A stretch of 64,000 nt of DNA from Luteimonas yindakuii (GCF_004803715.2 NZ_CP039383.2:868001-932000); one strand, 5' to 3'; shown: positions 10,322-19,954, counted from the stretch's first letter. The notes: generated from the sequence alone by a model not told the origin. Made by a program: numbers and translations.

Positions 10322-12951
10322 GCCGTACACGCGTGGCCGGCCGCCGCGCGGCGCAGGCGCGGCTGTCGGCATGGTTCACCGCGCAGGGCTGGAAGCCATC
10401 GCCATTCCAGCGCGAGGTGTGGCGGCGTTACCTCGCCGGCGAATCCGGGCTGCTGCACACGCCGACCGGCAGCGGCAAGACCCTGGCCGCGTTCGGCGGA
10501 CCACTGCTGGAGGCGTTGGCGGCGGGGCCGCCGATGACCGGCGAGGATGTCACCCGGATCGGCGATGCGGCGGCTGCGGGAGCAGCGACGCCCGACCATG
10601 GCGTGGCGGTCGGGAGCGCGCCTGCGCGCGAATCCGCCCTGCCGCCGGCGCGCACCACCCGTAGAGGAAAAGGCAGCCTGCAACCGTCCGGCAGGCAACC
10701 GCCAAAACGCACGCCGCAGTTGCAGGTGCTGTGGATCACCCCGCTGCGCGCGCTCGCTACCGACACCCTGCGCGCGTTGCGGGTCGCGACCGAAGCGGTC
10801 GGGCTCGACTGGCAACTCGGCCTGCGCACCGGTGATGCGTCCGCGCGCGACAAGCGGCTCGCGCGCGCAGGGCGGCTCGACCTGATGGTCATCACCCCCG
10901 AATCGCTGTCGCTGCTGCTGAGCTATCCGGACACCGCACCACTGCTGTCCTCGCTGCGCTGCGTGGTGGTGGACGAATGGCACGAACTGCTTGGCAACAA
11001 GCGCGGCGTGCTGCTGCAGCTGGCACTGGCACGGTTGCGCGCGCTGAACCCGGCGCTGCGGACCTGGGGCCTGTCGGCAACGCTCGGCAACCTCGACGAG
11101 GCGCGCGCCGTGCTGCTGCCGCACGCGCCGGATGCCGCGCTGGTGGCGGGCGTGCGGCCACGCGGGTTCGAACTCGACACCCTGTTGCCGGCCGCCGGTG
11201 AACGCTTTGCCTGGGCCGGGCATCTGGGCCTTGCACAGCTGCCACGGGTGCTGGACACGCTGATGGCCGAGCGCACCAGCCTGCTGTTCGCCAATACCCG
11301 CTCGCAGGCCGAGCTCTGGCATCGCGCGCTGGCCTCCGTCTGGCCGGAAGCCCCGGAGACCCTGGCGCTGCACCACGGCTCGCTCGATCCCACGTTGCGC
11401 GCCGCCGCCGAGCAGGGCCTGCGCGACGGCAGCATCCGCTGCGTGGTGGCCACCTCCAGCCTCGACCTCGGCGTCGACTTCCCCGCCGTCGACCAGGTGT
11501 TGCAGATCGGCAGCCCGAAGGGCATCGCGCGGCTGCTGCAGCGCGCCGGTCGTGCGCGCCATCGTCCGGGCGAGAGCGGCCGCGTGGTCTGCGTGCCGAC
11601 CCATGCGCTGGAACTGGTGGAGTACGCCGCCGCACGCGAGGCGGTGGCCCGCGGCGCGATCGAGGCCCGGCCACCACCGCGATTGAGCCTGGACGTGCTG
11701 GCCCAGCACTGCGTGACGCTGGCGCTGGGTGGCGGCTTCGATGCCGATGCGCTGTACGACGAAGTCCGCACCACCCATGCGTTCGCCGGCCTCAGCCCGA
11801 CGATGTGGGCGGCGGTCATCGACTTCATCGTGCAGGGCGGCCGCGCGCTGTCGAACTATCCGGACTTCCGCCGCGTGGTACGTGGCGACGATGGCGTGTA
11901 CCGGGTCGAGGACCGCCGCATCGCGCTGCGCCATCGGCTGTCGATCGGCACCATCGCCAGCGACGGCGCGGTGGTGGTGCGTTTCCTGCGCGGCGGCACG
12001 CTGGGTTCGGTGGAAGAGAGCTTCGTCGGTCGCCTGCGCCGTGGCGACCGCTTCCATTTCGCCGGCCGCCTGCTGGAGCTGGTGCGGCTGGAGGACATGA
12101 CCGCCTACGTGCGCAACGCCGCCGGCGCCGGTGACGGCACGGTGCCGCGCTGGCTCGGCGGCAAGATGCCGTTGTCGAGCGAACTCGGTCGCGAAGTGGA
12201 GCGCGCGTTTGCCGGCGGCGTGGTGGCGCCGGAGCTCGATGCGATCGCCGGCCTGCTGCAGTTGCAGGGGCGGTTGTCCGCTTTGCCCGGCCCCGACCGT
12301 TTGCTCGTGGAGTGGATACGCGCGCGTGGCGGTCGCTATCTCTTCGTGTATCCGTTTGCCGGACGGCAGGTGCACGAGGGGCTTGCGGCGCTGCTGGCAT
12401 TGCGATGGGGCAGGATGGCACCGGACAGTTTCGCCTTCTCGGTCAACGACTACGGCTTCGTGCTGTCGGCAGCGCGTGCCGAAAGCGTGGACGAGGCACA
12501 GCTGCGCACGCTGTTCGACCCGGTGGCGCTGGAAGACGATCTGCGCGAAAGCCTCAACCTTGGCGAGCTCGCGCGCCGGCAGTTCCGCGAGATCGCCCGC
12601 GTGGCCGGGTTGTTGCCGCCGTCGCTGCCCGGGCGCGCGCCGCGTTCGCTGCGCCAGCTGCAGGCGTCGAGCGGCCTGCTGTTCGATGTGCTGCAGCGTT
12701 TCGATCCCGGCCACGTGCTGCTGGAACAGGCCGAACGCGAGGTGTTCTCGGCGCAGCTCGAGGTGCGGCGCCTGCGCGAAACCCTCGACGACTGCGCGCA
12801 GCGCGACATCGTGCTGCGCACGCCGAAGTCGTTCACCCCGCTGTCGTTTCCGCTCTGGGCCGAAGCGGTGCGCGGGCGCCTGAGTACCGAGGACTGGCGC
12901 ACCCGCGTGCAGCGCGCGGCCACGCAACTGGAGCGTCGCCATGGCGGATGA
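10318..12951 (+). CDS. Lhr-type ATP-dependent DNA helicase, ligase-associated
   Basis: 877 residues from the GTG at 10318, which overlaps the ligase stop and gives the conserved N-terminus. It is a superfamily 2 3'-5' DNA helicase of the Lhr-Core class. Walker A TPTGSGKT is at residues 48-55, motif II DEWH at 219-222, and motif III is LSATLG. The second RecA domain has the Q-R-AGRAR motif, and winged-helix and Lhr-specific C-terminal domains follow. An unusual low-complexity insertion lies at about residues 72-132, between motif I and the conserved WITPLRAL block; its DNA carries a hairpin (CCCGACC at 10591-10597 pairing with GGTCGGG at 10608-10614). The frame stays open through the insertion. 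The last 11 nt overlap the next gene. Confidence 0.92.
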   Translation: MSRTRVAGRRAAQARLSAWFTAQGWKPSPFQREVWRRYLAGESGLLHTPTGSGKTLAAFGGPLLEALAAGPPMTGEDVTRIGDAAAAGAATPDHGVAVGSAPARESALPPARTTRRGKGSLQPSGRQPPKRTPQLQVLWITPLRALATDTLRALRVATEAVGLDWQLGLRTGDASARDKRLARAGRLDLMVITPESLSLLLSYPDTAPLLSSLRCVVVDEWHELLGNKRGVLLQLALARLRALNPALRTWGLSATLGNLDEARAVLLPHAPDAALVAGVRPRGFELDTLLPAAGERFAWAGHLGLAQLPRVLDTLMAERTSLLFANTRSQAELWHRALASVWPEAPETLALHHGSLDPTLRAAAEQGLRDGSIRCVVATSSLDLGVDFPAVDQVLQIGSPKGIARLLQRAGRARHRPGESGRVVCVPTHALELVEYAAAREAVARGAIEARPPPRLSLDVLAQHCVTLALGGGFDADALYDEVRTTHAFAGLSPTMWAAVIDFIVQGGRALSNYPDFRRVVRGDDGVYRVEDRRIALRHRLSIGTIASDGAVVVRFLRGGTLGSVEESFVGRLRRGDRFHFAGRLLELVRLEDMTAYVRNAAGAGDGTVPRWLGGKMPLSSELGREVERAFAGGVVAPELDAIAGLLQLQGRLSALPGPDRLLVEWIRARGGRYLFVYPFAGRQVHEGLAALLALRWGRMAPDSFAFSVNDYGFVLSAARAESVDEAQLRTLFDPVALEDDLRESLNLGELARRQFREIARVAGLLPPSLPGRAPRSLRQLQASSGLLFDVLQRFDPGHVLLEQAEREVFSAQLEVRRLRETLDDCAQRDIVLRTPKSFTPLSFPLWAEAVRGRLSTEDWRTRVQRAATQLERRHGG

Positions 12952-13603
12952 GCGCGAGGTCCTGGTCGCCGGCGAACCGGTGCTGCTGCACGCGGAGCGC
13001 GCGCTGTTCTGGCCGCGCACGCGCACCCTGGTCATCGCCGACCTGCACCTTGGCAAGGCCGACCATTTCCGCCGTGCCGGCATTGCGCTGCCAGTGGGCG
13101 GCACCTCGCACGACCTCGAACGCCTCGATGCGCTGCTCGAGCTGACCGGCGCCGAACGCCTGCTGGTGCTGGGCGACCTGCTGCACGGCGAGATCCCGGA
13201 GGCGCCGTGGCTGGCGCGCTGGTATGCATTCCGCAACCGCTGGGCCTCGCTGCTGGTCGACGTCGTGGCCGGCAACCACGACCGCGTGCTGCGGCGGCAT
13301 CCGGAGCGCGCGGCGTCGATGGGCCTGAACCTGCACGCGCCCTACGTGCACGAGGCGCCGTTCCTGTTCGTGCATGCCGCGGAGGATGCACCGGTCGGCG
13401 GCGAGGGCTATGTGCTGGCCGGCCACCTGCACCCGGTGCTGCGCCTGCCGGGTCTGCCGCGGCTGCCGGTGTTCCGCTTCGCCGACGTCGGCATCCTGCC
13501 GGCATTCACCACGTTCGCCGGCGGCATGCCGTTCGACCCGGTGCGCGACGAACGCGTCTTCGTCTGTGCGCCCGGGGCGCTGGTGGAGATGCCGGTCGCC
13601 TGA
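12941..13603 (+). CDS. pdeM: Ligase-associated DNA-damage endonuclease (PdeM/MPE type)
   Basis: 220-residue binuclear metallophosphoesterase. All metal-binding motifs are present: DLHLGK (about residue 34), GDLLHGE, GNHD and GHLHPV. Family members in the Lhr/ligase cassette, characterised in Pseudomonas as MPE, are manganese-dependent DNA endonucleases. It overlaps the helicase gene by 11 nt and is the last gene of the cassette. The exonuclease, ligase, helicase and endonuclease together form a predicted self-contained repair module. The next gene is convergent, 24 nt away. Confidence 0.88.
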   Translation: MADEREVLVAGEPVLLHAERALFWPRTRTLVIADLHLGKADHFRRAGIALPVGGTSHDLERLDALLELTGAERLLVLGDLLHGEIPEAPWLARWYAFRNRWASLLVDVVAGNHDRVLRRHPERAASMGLNLHAPYVHEAPFLFVHAAEDAPVGGEGYVLAGHLHPVLRLPGLPRLPVFRFADVGILPAFTTFAGGMPFDPVRDERVFVCAPGALVEMPVA

Positions 13604-13627
13604 CCGCGCATGTCGCGCGGCCCGTGC

Positions 13628-14473
13628 CTACGCCGGCCGTGGCCGCAGGCTCACCATCGCGATACCGCCGAGGATCATGGCCGAGGCCAGCAGCAGGCGC
13701 GCGTCCACCACTTCGCCCAGCACCAGCACCCCGGCAATCGCGGCCGCCGGCGGCACCCCGAGCTGCACCCCGGCCGCGCGCGCCGCCCCCAGTGAGGGCA
13801 GCACCGCGTACCACAGCGCGTAGCCCAGGCCCGACGTCACCGCGCCGGACAGCACCGCCAGGGCGACGCCGCCGGTATCGGCATGCAGGCTGTCGGCCGT
13901 CGCCAACAGCAGCACGGACCCGAAGGACAGGGCACGCATGAAGTTGCCCGCCGTGTCGGCCAGTGGATCGCGGCTGCGCCGGCCACGCAGCGAATAGCAG
14001 CCCCAGGCGATGCCTGCGGCGAGCATCAACGCCGCGCCGACCGGTGCCGGCGCGGACAGGCCGGGCAACAGCATCGCCACCAGGCCGGCGAGCGCCAACA
14101 CGAAGCCGGCCCATTGCAGCCGCGACAGCCGCTCGCCCGCCCACAGTGCCGCGCCGACCATCGTCGCCTGCACCGCGGCGAACAGCAGCAGGGTGCCGGT
14201 GGACACCGGCACATGCATGAAGGCGTACGAGAACCCGGCGGCATAGGCGAACAGCGCCAGTGCGGAACCCCAGCTGCCGCCCGTGCGTGCGTGCGCGCCG
14301 CCGCGCATGCGCACCAGCAGCCAAAGCACCAGCGCACCCGAGGCGAGCCGGATCGCGGTGAAGCCCGCCGGGTCGATGCGCCCGCCCTGCAGCGCCCAGC
14401 GACACAGCAGCGAATTGCCGGCGAATGCCAGCAGCACCAGTGCGGTCGACAGTACGAGGCGCAGCGGCGTCAT
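13628..14473 (-). CDS. EamA/DMT-family transporter
   Basis: 281 residues with about ten predicted membrane helices in two EamA repeats (roughly residues 1-135 and 145-281). Members export or import small metabolites such as amino acids or nucleobases; the substrate cannot be read from the sequence. The start at 14473 follows hemE by 22 nt on the same strand, so it may be transcribed with hemE. It converges with the metallophosphoesterase gene. Confidence 0.85.
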   Translation of the reverse strand: MTPLRLVLSTALVLLAFAGNSLLCRWALQGGRIDPAGFTAIRLASGALVLWLLVRMRGGAHARTGGSWGSALALFAYAAGFSYAFMHVPVSTGTLLLFAAVQATMVGAALWAGERLSRLQWAGFVLALAGLVAMLLPGLSAPAPVGAALMLAAGIAWGCYSLRGRRSRDPLADTAGNFMRALSFGSVLLLATADSLHADTGGVALAVLSGAVTSGLGYALWYAVLPSLGAARAAGVQLGVPPAAAIAGVLVLGEVVDARLLLASAMILGGIAMVSLRPRPA

Positions 14474-14495
14474 CGGAGCGGACGCCGCGCGCGGA

Positions 14496-15569
14496 TCAGC
14501 GTGCGCTGTGCGTATGCACCGCGTCGACCAGCACCGCGACGTGCTCCGGATCCATGTCCGGCGACATGCCGTGGCCGAGGTTGAACACATGACCGTCGCG
14601 CGAACCGCCATTGCCGTCGCGGTAGGCATCCAGCACCGTGGCCACCTCGCGCCGGATCGCGTCCGGGTTGCCGTACAGCACGCACGGGTCGAGATTGCCC
14701 TGCAGGGCGACGCGGCCGCCGGTGCGACGCGCGGCCTCGTCGAGCCCGACCATCCAGTCCACGCCGACGCCGTCGGTACCGGTCGCGGCAAGTTCCTCGA
14801 GGTACGCCGCGGTGCCCTTGCCGAACAGGATCAGCGGCGTGCGATCGGCACCCTCACCACGTTCCAGCTCGCGCGCGATGCGCTCGAGGTACGGCAGCGA
14901 GAATTCGCGGTACATCGCCGGCGACAGCACGCCGCCCCAGGTGTCGAACACCTGCAGCGCCTGCGCGCCGGCGGCACGCTGCGCGGCGAGGTAGGCGATC
15001 ACCGCATCGGTGTTCACCGACAGCAGCGCGTGCAGCGCCTGCGGGTCGTTCAGCGCCATCGCCTTGATGCGGGCGAAGTTCTTGCTGCCGCCGCCTTCCA
15101 CCATGTAGCAGGCCAGCGTCCACGGGCTGCCGGAGAAGCCGATCAGCGGCACGCTGCCGTCGAGTTCGCGGCGGATCACCCGTACCGCGTCCATCACGTA
15201 GCGCAGCTCGGTTTCCATGTCCGGCACGCCCAGCTTCGCGATCGCCGCGGCGTCGCGCACCGGCTTGCGGAACTTCGGGCCTTCGCCGTCGACGAAGTAC
15301 AGCTCCAGCCCCATCGCATCGGGAATGGTGAGGATGTCGGAGAACAGGATCGCCGCATCGAGCGGGAACCGCCGCAGCGGCTGCAGGGTCACTTCACAGG
15401 CGAGGTCGGGGTTCTTGGCCATCGCCAGGAAGCTGCCGGCCTGCGCGCGGCTGGCGCGGTATTCCGGCAGGTAGCGTCCGGCCTGGCGCATCAGCCAGAC
15501 GGGGGTGTGGTCGACGGGCTCGCGCCGGAGGGCGCGCAGGAAACGGTCGTTCTTCAGCGGTGTGGACAA
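14496..15569 (-). CDS. hemE: Uroporphyrinogen decarboxylase
   Basis: 357 residues, normal for HemE. It decarboxylates the four acetate side chains of uroporphyrinogen III to give coproporphyrinogen III in haem synthesis. The family signatures are clear: [16 protein letters not shown], the catalytic Asp region ([10 protein letters not shown]), [10 protein letters not shown] and [15 protein letters not shown]. The start is a TTG at 15569, chosen because it gives the conserved N-terminus [13 protein letters not shown] and is preceded by AAGGA at 7 nt; no ATG fits. The upstream frameshifted WGR gene happens to be open in the same frame. Confidence 0.95.
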   Translation of the reverse strand: MSTPLKNDRFLRALRREPVDHTPVWLMRQAGRYLPEYRASRAQAGSFLAMAKNPDLACEVTLQPLRRFPLDAAILFSDILTIPDAMGLELYFVDGEGPKFRKPVRDAAAIAKLGVPDMETELRYVMDAVRVIRRELDGSVPLIGFSGSPWTLACYMVEGGGSKNFARIKAMALNDPQALHALLSVNTDAVIAYLAAQRAAGAQALQVFDTWGGVLSPAMYREFSLPYLERIARELERGEGADRTPLILFGKGTAAYLEELAATGTDGVGVDWMVGLDEAARRTGGRVALQGNLDPCVLYGNPDAIRREVATVLDAYRDGNGGSRDGHVFNLGHGMSPDMDPEHVAVLVDAVHTHSAR

Positions 15570-15612
15570 GACGTGATCCTTGCAAGGCGCGGCGGCGCGA
15601 GGCCGCGGGGAC

Positions 15613-15875
15613 TCAGCGCGGTGGTGGCGCGGTCGCGCCCTGGGCGTAGACCAGCCGGAAGCCGCGCTTGAGCTGCGCATCGCGCGCCTGCTCGAGCGCA
15701 CCCACCGCGCTGGTCTGGTCGAGGAACTGTTCACGACGCACCTGGCTGCGGCCGCCGATCTGGCCGGACTCGCGCACCAGCGTCCAGCCGCCCAGGAGGT
15801 CGGGCTGGAGAGCATCAGCTGGACGAAGCGGGGCGCTTCGCGTCCTTCGGCGGGTTGTTGCAGCAACAGGCGCAT
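15613..15875 (-). pseudogene. WGR-domain protein, frameshifted
   Basis: Small WGR-domain protein (the fold found in PARPs and bacterial regulators). The N-terminus from ATG 15875 ([20 protein letters not shown]) is in one frame. The core ([34 protein letters not shown]) is in another. Removing two bases from the CT repeat on the minus strand (GGAGAG at 15807-15812 on the plus strand) joins the parts as [12 protein letters not shown] and gives 86 residues, the expected size for this small family. Without the repair, the N-terminal frame has no stop before the end of hemE. Function unknown. It sits between aroB and hemE. Confidence 0.7.
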
Positions 15876-15950
15876 AGGGCGCCATTGTACGGGGGCGGCA
15901 GGCTCCCGGCCGCTGCCGCCCGCGGCACGCGGGGAACGCAACTGCCGCGT

Positions 15951-17624
15951 TCAGTTTGCGCGCAGCACCGCCAGCACCGCGCTTTCCGGCACGTCCGACA
16001 GCACCTCGGCACGGCCGGCACCGCGCCAGACGATGAAACGCAGCCCGCCGGCCTGCGCCTTCTTGTCCAGGCGCATGTGCGCGAGCAGCTGTTCCGGGTC
16101 GAGCGCGGCGGGCAGGTCCACCGGCAGCCCGAAGCGTTCGAGCAGGGCACGCAGGCGGTCGCCATCCGCCGCCGGCGCCAGCCCCAGCGCCTCCGACAGC
16201 CGCGCCGCCAGCACCATGCCCACGGCGACGGCCTCGCCGTGGTTGAGCCCGCCATAGCCCTGCGCGGTCTCGATCGCATGGGCGAAGGTGTGGCCGAAAT
16301 TGAGCAGCGCGCGCTCGCCATGTTCGTGCGGGTCGCGCTCGACGATCGCCGCCTTGTGCGCGCAGCTGCGCACGATCGCCTCGGCCAGGGCCTCGTGGTC
16401 CATGGCCAGCAGCGCATCGGCGTGGGCGTCGAGCCAGTCGAGGAAGGCGGCATCGCCGAGCGCGCCGTACTTGACCACCTCGGCCAGTCCGGCCCGCAGT
16501 TCGCGCGCCGGCAGCGTCGCCAGTACGGTGGTGTCGGCGATGACCGCGCGGGGCGGGTGGAAGGCGCCGACCAGGTTCTTGCCCTGCGGCAGGTCAACGG
16601 CGGTCTTGCCGCCGACCGAGGAATCCACCATCGCCAGCAGCGAGGTCGGCAACTGCACGCAGTCGACGCCGCGCATCCAGCAGGCGGCAGCAAAGCCGGC
16701 GAGGTCGCCGACCACGCCACCGCCCAGTGCATACACGCAGGCATCACGGCGTGCACCCAGCGCGGCGAGGGCGTCGATGGCGCCAGAGAACCCGTCCAAT
16801 GTCTTGGAAGCTTCGCCCGACGGCAGTACGAATTCTCCGATCGCGAGGTCGGGGCGGGCGCGCTTCAGCGCGCTGGCAACGCGTGCGGCGTAGCGCGGCG
16901 CCACCTCGCTGTCGCTGACCAGCAGCGCCTGCCGGCCGCGCAACGGGCCTGCGAGCAGCGCGCCGTCGTCGAGCAGACCAGGGCCGATCCGGATGGGGTA
17001 GGGCGTGGCGCCGCCGACGTCGACGGTGCGGGAGGAGCGTTGCATGTGGAGATCGTCCGGAGTCGTGGGGGCGGAAGCCGGTAGGGGCTGGAACGGCGCA
17101 CGCTGCCAGCGCTGGTCGAGCAGGCGTCCCAGCCGCGCGACCGCCACCGGCGGGGCGCAGCCACCGGTGTCGAAGCGCAGGTCGGCGACGTCCCGGTACA
17201 GCGGTTCGCGCACGGTAGCCAGCGCGCGCAGCACCTGTTCGCGGTCGCCATTGGCCAACAGCGGGCGGGTACGGTCGCGGCCCAGCCGTTCGAGCTGCTC
17301 GGCGAGTTCCACGTGCAGGTGTACGACGAACGCGCGCGCGGCCATCGCGCGGCGGTTGGCCGGATCCAGCACCGCGCCACCGCCGCTGGCCAGCAGCAGG
17401 CCCTCGCCCGCCAGCAGGTCCAGCAGCACCTCGCGCTCGCGCACGCGGAAACCGGACTCGCCTTCGCATTCGAAGATGGTGGGAATCGTCGCGCCGGTGC
17501 GCTGTTCGACCTCGCGGTCGAGGTCCACGAACGCCAGCCCGAACCGGCCGGCAAGGCGGCGGCCGATCGACGACTTGCCGGCACCCATCGGGCCGACCAG
17601 GACGAGGTTGGGAGCGGGGTTCAT
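15951..17624 (-). CDS. aroK-aroB: Fused shikimate kinase / 3-dehydroquinate synthase
   Basis: One open frame of 557 residues encodes both enzymes. Residues 1 to about 175 are shikimate kinase: Walker A GPMGAGKS at 11-18, the shikimate-binding DLDREVE and GGGAVLD, and the lid TRPLL. Residues about 194-557 are dehydroquinate synthase: [39 protein letters not shown] and metal-binding [11 protein letters not shown] with NHGEAV. The two steps belong to the shikimate pathway for aromatic amino acids. The enzymes are usually separate adjacent genes, but here no stop lies between them. The linker ends at an internal ATG (17045) at the usual AroB start, without a strong ribosome binding site, so both a fusion and a separate AroB may be made. 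Confidence 0.9.
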   Translation of the reverse strand: MNPAPNLVLVGPMGAGKSSIGRRLAGRFGLAFVDLDREVEQRTGATIPTIFECEGESGFRVREREVLLDLLAGEGLLLASGGGAVLDPANRRAMAARAFVVHLHVELAEQLERLGRDRTRPLLANGDREQVLRALATVREPLYRDVADLRFDTGGCAPPVAVARLGRLLDQRWQRAPFQPLPASAPTTPDDLHMQRSSRTVDVGGATPYPIRIGPGLLDDGALLAGPLRGRQALLVSDSEVAPRYAARVASALKRARPDLAIGEFVLPSGEASKTLDGFSGAIDALAALGARRDACVYALGGGVVGDLAGFAAACWMRGVDCVQLPTSLLAMVDSSVGGKTAVDLPQGKNLVGAFHPPRAVIADTTVLATLPARELRAGLAEVVKYGALGDAAFLDWLDAHADALLAMDHEALAEAIVRSCAHKAAIVERDPHEHGERALLNFGHTFAHAIETAQGYGGLNHGEAVAVGMVLAARLSEALGLAPAADGDRLRALLERFGLPVDLPAALDPEQLLAHMRLDKKAQAGGLRFIVWRGAGRAEVLSDVPESAVLAVLRAN

Positions 17625-17685
17625 GAGCAGGCCATGGTAGGGCCTGCTCCCCGCCACGGCACCGGGGATCCAGGCTGCAGCACGA

Positions 17686-18516
17686 TCAGGGCCCGATCCG
17701 TGGTGCGCGTCGCGCATCCAGTGGAACCAGCAGATCGACGATCGACGGCAACGTGCGCAACGCCTGGCGGCTGACGCGCTCGTAGTGCTGGACGAAGCGG
17801 TCGCATTCGACCCGGTCCATGCCGGCGCGCGTGGCGTCGCGTTCCTGCGCTGTGCGTTCCTGCTCCCAGCGCCAGCCGGGCACGGCCTCGAAGCCCGGCG
17901 CCTGCAGCACCAGCAGGCGGTCGATGCACGACCACAGCGCCGGGTAGTCGCGCGCGAGTGCGTCGTTGCAATGGCGGCGCCAGAGGCCATCCGGGTCCTC
18001 GTCGCGCTCCAGCGTATTGATCGGCGCGGCAAGTGCATCCGCGGGTTCCGGAGGCGTGGCCAGGAACCATCCCTCGAACACGACCAGGTCGGCCTGCGCC
18101 ACGTGTTGCCACGCGGATTCCGGCAGCCGGCGGTCGGCCAGCTTGTCGAAACGCGGGATGCGCACCCTGCGGCGCTCGCGCAACGCATCCAGCGTCGCCA
18201 GCGCGAGTGGCAGGTCGTGGGTGCCGGGCGGGCCGCGGGTCCGCAGCAGCGGATGCACCTCGCGTGCGAGAGCGTCACGCTGCGGGCGGTCCAGGTAGAA
18301 GTCGTCGATCGACACCACCACGACCTGCAATCCGGTGGCACGCCCCGCCTGCGCAAGCTGTGCGGCGAGCGTGGACTTGCCGCAACCCTGCAGGCCGCTG
18401 ACGCCGTAGATCCGCACGCGTGCGCGGCGTGCATCGGCGAGCACGGCCGCTACCAGCGTTGCGTCGAAGCCGCTGGCGGCGCGGTCCGCGGCAGCCGGAT
18501 GCGTGGTCTGCGTCAT
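17686..18516 (-). CDS. D-glycerate 3-kinase-like P-loop kinase
   Basis: 276 residues resembling plant-type/YggC-type glycerate kinases and uridine-kinase-like P-loop proteins. Walker A is GLQGCGKST near residue 44, followed by the DDFYLDR substrate motif and FEGWFLA. The C-terminal half has the conserved WRWEQER element and a long helix. It would phosphorylate D-glycerate to 3-phosphoglycerate; the substrate is inferred from family resemblance. The start at 18516 is divergent from pdxH, separated by only 17 nt that hold a shared promoter. It ends 61 nt before aroKB on the same strand. Confidence 0.75.
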   Translation of the reverse strand: MTQTTHPAAADRAASGFDATLVAAVLADARRARVRIYGVSGLQGCGKSTLAAQLAQAGRATGLQVVVVSIDDFYLDRPQRDALAREVHPLLRTRGPPGTHDLPLALATLDALRERRRVRIPRFDKLADRRLPESAWQHVAQADLVVFEGWFLATPPEPADALAAPINTLERDEDPDGLWRRHCNDALARDYPALWSCIDRLLVLQAPGFEAVPGWRWEQERTAQERDATRAGMDRVECDRFVQHYERVSRQALRTLPSIVDLLVPLDARRAPRIGP

Positions 18517-18533
18517 CGGGCCACAATAGCCCG
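18517..18533. promoter_or_regulatory. Symmetric divergent leaderless promoter
   Basis: The 17 nt between the divergent ATG codons form, with those codons, a near-perfect inverted repeat (CATCGGGC and GCCCGATG flanking CACAATA). Rightward CACAAT (18522-18527) ends 6 nt before the pdxH ATG. Leftward TATTGT (18528-18523) ends 6 nt before the kinase ATG. The two boxes overlap, so RNA polymerase could start only one way at a time. There is no room for a ribosome binding site for either gene. Confidence 0.5.
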
Positions 18534-19136
18534 ATGGACATCGACCCTCTCCACGCAGAAGCGCTGGCCACCTTCGACGTGCTGTTCGCCGAAGCCGCCC
18601 GCGCCGGCGAACCCGATCCCACCGCAATGGTGGTGGCGACCGCCGGCATCGATGCGCGTCCGTCTGCGCGCATGGTGCTGTTGAAGGCGCACGATGCGCG
18701 CGGCTTCGTGTTCTACACCCATCTCGACGGCCGCAAGGGTCGCGAACTGCAGGAGAACCGCGCGGCGGCCCTGCTGTTCCATTGGCCGCGCGTGCGCCAG
18801 GGCGTGCAGGTGCGCATCGAAGGCGAGGTGGCGCTGGTCGACGACGCCGAGGCGGACGCGTACTTCGCCAGCCGCCCGCGCGGCAGCCAGGTGGGTGCAT
18901 GGGCGTCGCTGCAGTCCGAGCCGCTGGCATCGCCGGAGGAGTTCGCGCAGCGACTGGCCGACATCGAGGCCGAGTTCGACGGCCGCGACGTGCCGCGGCC
19001 ACCACGCTGGAGCGGGTTGCGCGTGCGACCGGAGCGCATCGAGTTCTGGTACGGCGCACAGTTCCGCCTGCACGAGCGCTGGCTCTACAGCTGCGATCCC
19101 ACCGACGCGTGGTCGAAGCGGATGCTGTTTCCTTGA
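18534..19136 (+). CDS. pdxH: Pyridoxamine/pyridoxine 5'-phosphate oxidase
   Basis: 200 residues, typical for PdxH. This FMN enzyme oxidises pyridoxine or pyridoxamine phosphate to pyridoxal phosphate. It shows the FMN/PLP-binding segments [21 protein letters not shown]-like [10 protein letters not shown], the [13 protein letters not shown] block and the C-terminal [14 protein letters not shown]. The ATG at 18534 has no ribosome binding site and appears to be read from a leaderless transcript. Its stop overlaps the TTG start of the next gene. Confidence 0.95.
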   Translation: MDIDPLHAEALATFDVLFAEAARAGEPDPTAMVVATAGIDARPSARMVLLKAHDARGFVFYTHLDGRKGRELQENRAAALLFHWPRVRQGVQVRIEGEVALVDDAEADAYFASRPRGSQVGAWASLQSEPLASPEEFAQRLADIEAEFDGRDVPRPPRWSGLRVRPERIEFWYGAQFRLHERWLYSCDPTDAWSKRMLFP

Positions 19137-19954
19137 AAGGCCAACCCGCCGGACCGCAGCGCATCGTCTGCCTCACCGAGGAGCCGACCGAGACGCTGTA
19201 CGCGCTCGGCGCGCAGGACCGCATCGTCGGCATCAGCGGATTCACCGTGCGGCCACCGCAGGCCCGCCGCGAGAAGCCCAAGGTCAGCGCGTTCACCAGT
19301 GCCAAGGTGGAGGCGATCCTCGCGCTGAAGCCGGATCTCGCGATCGGCTTTTCGGACATCCAGGCCGACATCGCCGCCGAACTGGTGCGGCGCGGGGTGG
19401 AGGTGTGGATCGCCAACCATCGCAGCGTCGAGGGCATCCTGGATTACATCGAGCGCCTCGGTGCGCTGGTCGGACTGCCGGCAGAGGCGCGTGCCTACGC
19501 CGACGGACTGCGCCGTGGTCTCGACGCCGTCGAAGCGCAGGCGGCCCTGCTGCCGCGTCGGCCGAAGGTGTATTTCGAGGAGTGGGACGAGCCGATCATC
19601 ACCGGCATCCGCTGGGTCGGCGAGCTGATCCGCATCGCCGGCGGTGACGACATCTTCCCCGAGCTGTCGGTCGAGCCGCTGGCGAAGGCCCGCATCCTCG
19701 CCAACGGCGACCCGGTGGTCGAGCGCGCGCCGGACATCATCCTCGGCTCGTGGTGCGGCAAGAAGTTCCGGCCGGAGCGGGTTGCCACGCGCCCGGGCTG
19801 GGAGAGGATCCCTGCAGTGCGCGATGGCGAGCTGCACGAGATCAAGTCGCCGCTGATCCTGCAGCCGGGGCCTGCGGCGCTGACCGACGGGATTGGCGGG
19901 ATCGCGGCGATCATCGCGCGCTGGTCGCAACGGCAGGCGCGGTCCGGCAACTGA
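19133..19954 (+). CDS. Cobalamin/metal-binding periplasmic-type protein without signal peptide
   Basis: 273 residues of the BtuF/FhuD-like helical-backbone metal receptor fold. [17 protein letters not shown] and the following IVGISGF form the first lobe, [10 protein letters not shown] the mid-domain, and a C-terminal lobe with WCGKKFRP follows. The TTG at 19133, overlapping the pdxH stop (TTGA), is the only suitable start, and the protein begins directly with the mature domain. No signal peptide or lipobox is present, so it is probably cytoplasmic. That is unusual for a binding-protein fold. No transporter genes are adjacent. The ligand is a guess from the family; coupling to pdxH suggests a cofactor link. 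Confidence 0.7.
   Translation: MKGQPAGPQRIVCLTEEPTETLYALGAQDRIVGISGFTVRPPQARREKPKVSAFTSAKVEAILALKPDLAIGFSDIQADIAAELVRRGVEVWIANHRSVEGILDYIERLGALVGLPAEARAYADGLRRGLDAVEAQAALLPRRPKVYFEEWDEPIITGIRWVGELIRIAGGDDIFPELSVEPLAKARILANGDPVVERAPDIILGSWCGKKFRPERVATRPGWERIPAVRDGELHEIKSPLILQPGPAALTDGIGGIAAIIARWSQRQARSGN

Noticed and set aside
7541..10372. Long minus-strand frame opposite the exonuclease and ligase
   Set aside because: Shadow frame without family motifs; the opposite strand has complete conserved proteins.
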